A stretch of DNA of 64,000 nucleotides. Source: Carallia brachiata (lineage: Eukaryota; Streptophyta; Magnoliopsida; Malpighiales; Rhizophoraceae). Both the position numbers and the translations under genes were made by a program. Of this stretch, positions 60,901 to 64,000 are shown one piece after another (positions within the stretch are counted from its first letter, which is position 1; the number at the start of each line of letters is the position of its first letter). The DNA is taken from positions 12,098,544-12,162,543 of the forward strand of contig JADCRB010000068.1 of assembly GCA_021464245.1 (NCBI GenBank). The letters are read 5' to 3'. The notes under the pieces were generated by a model. It was not told where the DNA came from. It saw only the letters and a program-made list of their open reading frames with translations, and made no database searches.

Positions 60901-61680
60901 ACTGATTAATACCATTCGATCGGTTTAAGAATGATCTATTTAAATTTAATAATATTTAAATAATAAGTCATTATCTATAAATTGAGTTAAATAAAATATA
61001 CAAATAAAAATTATTCTGTCCCTAACTCATCAATTTCATAATTAATATATTTAAGATTAATTTTTTGTTAAAATGAAGAAAAAAGAAAAAACCATTCTCG
61101 ATTGTTCCAAAAATTTCGACCTTTCATTGTTGATGGCTAATGGTGGACTGATATGACCAATGCCGGTTGTCTAATAGGCAACCAAAGGATGACTATAAGT
61201 CTTGAATCATTATACATACAATGGATCCGAAAACTACATTTTTTTTTCTTGCAATTATGAAGATGACGATGACAGCAGTTTTGAAAACTGCATTGTTTTT
61301 TCTTGCAATTATGAAGATGACAGCAGTTTATATATATATAAGCTGAAAAAGTAAGAGCTGTATTCAAGAACCTCGTTAAAAAATATTACAAGCATTAAGA
61401 TAATAAATTTTTTAAATGTAAATTTAATTTTACAGAATAACTAAAAAGATAATAATTACAAAAAATTTAGGCATAGTATAGGTGTCTCTATTATGGTGTC
61501 AGGGAACTCTTTATAGAGTTAAAGAGCACTTATAAATTATTGAGAGTGTGTAATAAAATTTATAGGTCACGCAGTTACAAAAAAAAAAAAATCTTAACAA
61601 TAGGTAATAGAGTTAAAACTCGAAATGAAGTATATGAATTATGAAATCTTTAAGACACCTTTTGCTTTGGTATAATAATC
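57984..61680. other. 3' flank of CSU1 and intergenic region
   Basis: Up to about 58750 the DNA is of mixed composition and may contain the CSU1 3' untranslated region; open frames there (for example 58269-58451) match nothing I know. Beyond that it is AT-rich. A nested inverted repeat lies at 60512-60600, and the hairpin TCTCGGGACAAAACCCGAGA at about 60610-60629. A short direct repeat (TTTTTTCTTGCAATTATGAA) occurs at about 61243 and 61296. Confidence 0.45.
60512..60600. repeat. Nested inverted repeat with perfect 16-bp arms
   Basis: CTGTTATTTTTGAAAC at 60512-60527 is the exact reverse complement of GTTTCAAAAATAACAG at 60585-60600. Between them a second, imperfect pair (TTGTTATTTTT, ACG, TTTCAAAAATATCA) forms an inner hairpin. 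No coding content. Confidence 0.8.
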
Positions 61681-62130
61681 TTTTTAGTTTTAAATTTTTA
61701 TAAATTTTTATAATGGAGTCAAAAATTTTTAAACTTTTTCAATTGATCCATATATTTTAAATCTTTTATAATCGATCCTTTTTGTCAATGACAGTCACTT
61801 AAATCGTTTAAAATATACTTTGACCAGAAGGAAGTGAATCCATTAAGTCCTTAATATTCCAAACTTTTTAATCTAAGTCTTAAATATTATAATCTTTTCA
61901 ATTAAGTTAGGAATGTTCCAAAAAATATGAGACTTGATTGAAAAATATTAGAATGTTGAGTACTTGATTTATTCACCTCTTTTTAGTTAAAGTATATTTT
62001 AAACAGTTTGACTAACAGTTGTTGATAGTGAAGACTTGATTATAAAAGATTTAAAAAATATAAAGCTTAATTAAAAAAATTAAAAAATTAAAAATTTAAT
62101 TATAAAAATTTATAAAAATTAAAAACTGAA
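61681..62130. mobile_element. Foldback/TIR-type element, about 450 bp, AT-rich
   Basis: Left words (AGTTTTAAATTTTTATAAAT, TTTTAAATCTTTTATAATCG, CGTTTAAAATATACTTTGAC) recur inverted on the right (TTTAAACAGTTTGACTAACA, GATTATAAAAGATTTAAAA, AAAATTTATAAAAATTAAAA). Arms are about 150-200 bp. No clear target duplication because the flanks are poly-A/T, and no coding capacity. Confidence 0.55.
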
Positions 62131-62350
62131 AAAAAAAAATGTTATCTCCCTTTCACTTATCACAGTATAAATTGTTAGTTTGGCCACTGGCTTTACTGGA
62201 ATTGAGTTTTGACCCCGACTGGGTCGTACCAAGCCTTCAATGGTATTCGATTTGATGTCGTTCACGTCTCGACCAATCTTGATTAATTTACCCAAAAAAG
62301 GAAAAAAAAAAAAAAAAAAAACAACTCCTGGTCGTCCAATAAATACTAGT

Positions 62351-62974
62351 ATAGGTGTCAAAACGGGTCATCGGGTTGGGTCACTTCGGGTTCGGGTCAC
62401 TTTAGGTCGGGTTACTTACGGGTCAAGTTATCTTTGGGTCATTTTGGGTTGTGTCACTTCGGGTTCGGGTCAGGTTCGAGTCAACCCACGGGTTGGCCAC
62501 GTCATCAAAAATGATGACGTGACATTTTTTATTAAAAATTTTAAAAATTTAAAAATTTCAAAAATTTTACTAAAAATTCTTAAAAATCAAAGAAAATCAT
62601 ATGATTGAAAAATAATTGAAAGTTTTTCTTTTAAAATATTTTAAAAAATTAAAATAAAATTTAAAATTATATAAAAAATCTCAAAATATTCTAAAAAAAT
62701 TTATAATTAAGATTTATATTAAAAATAATATAATCTATACTTTTTATAATATAAAATATGTTAAATTTTTTTATTTTATTTTTTTGTTCCCTTAAGAAAA
62801 AAAAGTTCGGGTCAACGGGTCGGGTTAGGGTTGGGTCGGGTTTGACCCAAAAATTTTCGGGTCATTCGGGTTCGGGTCATTTCAGGTTAGGTCATCCTTC
62901 GGGTCGGGTTCGGGTCGTATTTTTTCGGGCGGGTTCGGGTCAACTCATCGGGTCGGGTCAGATTTTGACACCTC
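62351..62974. mobile_element. 624-bp TIR element with TCGGGT-rich ends
   Basis: Identical 11-bp flanks TAAATACTAGT (62340-62350 and 62975-62985) and subterminal inverted repeats AGGTGTCAAAA / TTTTGACACCT. Both ends are built of irregular GGGTC, TCGGGT and GGGTTCGGGTCA words on the same strand, while the centre is very AT-rich. No transposase. Elements of this style are widespread in plant genomes. The long target duplication suggests a Mutator-like non-autonomous family, but I cannot name it. Confidence 0.82.
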
Positions 62975-62985
62975 TAAATACTAGT

Positions 62986-64000
62986 GAAAGAACTGTTTTT
63001 TCTCACAATAGTAAAGATGATGACAGAAATAAGGCTGATTTGATTTGACAATTTCTTTAATTGTCTGTTTCACTGTTTGGAATGACAAAATTTTGCAGCA
63101 TCAATTTGTTTTAATTCAATTCAACTCCATCAATTGTTTTGTTCGGCGTCATAATTTTTAAAGTACAGAATTTAACGGAATTCTCACAAATAAAAATATA
63201 CAATGCGATAGAATTTATAGTTTCAACAAAGTGAGAAAATTAGGCAGAAATTCATTTGAATTATTAGACCACTCAAAAGTAAATAAATAGATAAATGCAA
63301 TTCAATTCATTTATTTTATAATTTACATGAAATAAGATGCTAAACATATAATTCCATTGCTAAATTAATTAAATTGGGTCCCATCCTTATAGTTACAATC
63401 ATATGAAAAGCTTTATTCCAAAACAATCCGAATAGATTGATAATTTTATTTGTTGGAAACGGATCTTGACTTTCAACTGATGAAATTTGGTGAAAATTCA
63501 ATCAGAACTTCATTGTATAAATGAGAAACTTGAAATACACACGAGCTAAGTGACAGTAAAACATAACTTATTACACATTTATATTTTTTAGTTTTAATTA
63601 TAATTATGAATCAAATAAATATGAACGTGTAACGACCTATTATAAAAACATGCGTGAATTGCCATCGAAAAATTTTGTTTTTTGTGTTTTAAAAATATAA
63701 AGATAGAGATGATATTTTACAGTTTATTAAAAATATAATAAGATAGACTGTCGCATTGAATTTATAAAATAACAAATTTCATAATATTTAATAAGAATTA
63801 TAAATTTTGATTAAAATTATGTGAAGTTAAACGTATATTTAATTTTATAAAATATTTTAATAAAAATTTAAATTTATAATTATTACAGTGTGAACGAAGT
63901 TTTTTTACCAATACACCAACGAGCGCTGATACCATCGAAAAAGGTTTATGTAACATTTCCATTTCAATTATAGAAGCGACAATAGAAACAACCTAAATCA
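62986..64000. other. AT-rich terminal intergenic stretch
   Basis: No gene recognised up to the end of the window. Open frames are short and the sequence is A/T-rich. The last 100 bases (from about 63895) are a little more complex but show no coding similarity. Confidence 0.45.

Overview
The window is nuclear DNA from a flowering plant, most likely a eudicot. The evidence is split genes with GT-AG introns, S-domain receptor kinases in the usual seven-exon layout, a NOSIP/CSU1-type ubiquitin ligase, a PBP1/KIC-type single EF-hand protein, a PHOS32-type universal stress protein, and AT-rich intergenic DNA full of small non-autonomous transposons. The species cannot be told from the sequence alone.

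Layout. Positions 1 to about 7.4 kb are gene-free AT-rich DNA with one local direct duplication. From about 7.4 to 32.85 kb lies a tandem triplication. Each of three units (U1 about 7405-18590, U2 about 18590-26885, U3 about 26885-32850) carries, on the minus strand, one seven-exon G-type lectin (S-domain) receptor-like kinase and, 3' of it, an older decayed S-domain exon. All three kinase genes carry frame-breaking indels, each at a different place. Copy 1 has two 2-bp deletions (end of the S-domain exon and kinase exon 4). Copy 2 has one 1-bp deletion in the last kinase exon. Copy 3 has a 1-bp deletion that puts a TAG stop exactly on the exon 1 splice junction, plus a small C-terminal frameshift. 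After the triplication, U1 received a 3.4-kb non-coding LTR retrotransposon holding a 22-bp palindromic minisatellite, and U2 received two small TIR elements with 9-bp target duplications. The sister units act as empty-site controls for these insertions.

From 33.4 to 34.17 kb is a GC-richer, poly-A-tailed segment that looks like a 5'-truncated LINE. From 34.2 to 42 kb there is nothing I can name beyond simple repeats. The small EF-hand gene is at 42072-42413 (+). The universal stress protein gene is at 45042-47805 (-), with a proposed 2-kb intron before a short last exon. From 47.9 to 56 kb is a transposon field: a TIR element at 50548-51210, a giant 1.78-kb hairpin element at 52049-53832, and a decayed relative of the U2 insertion at 54630-55103. 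The CSU1/NOSIP gene (two exons, 304 aa) is at 56239-57983 (+). The last 6 kb are gene-free and include an inverted-repeat element at about 61681-62130 and a TCGGGT-rich TIR element at 62351-62974.

The genes do not form one pathway. The receptor kinases would act in cell-surface perception, the EF-hand protein in calcium signalling, the stress protein in nucleotide-binding stress responses, and CSU1 in ubiquitin ligation and light signalling. The strongest theme is birth, transposon invasion and parallel decay of a receptor-kinase cluster.
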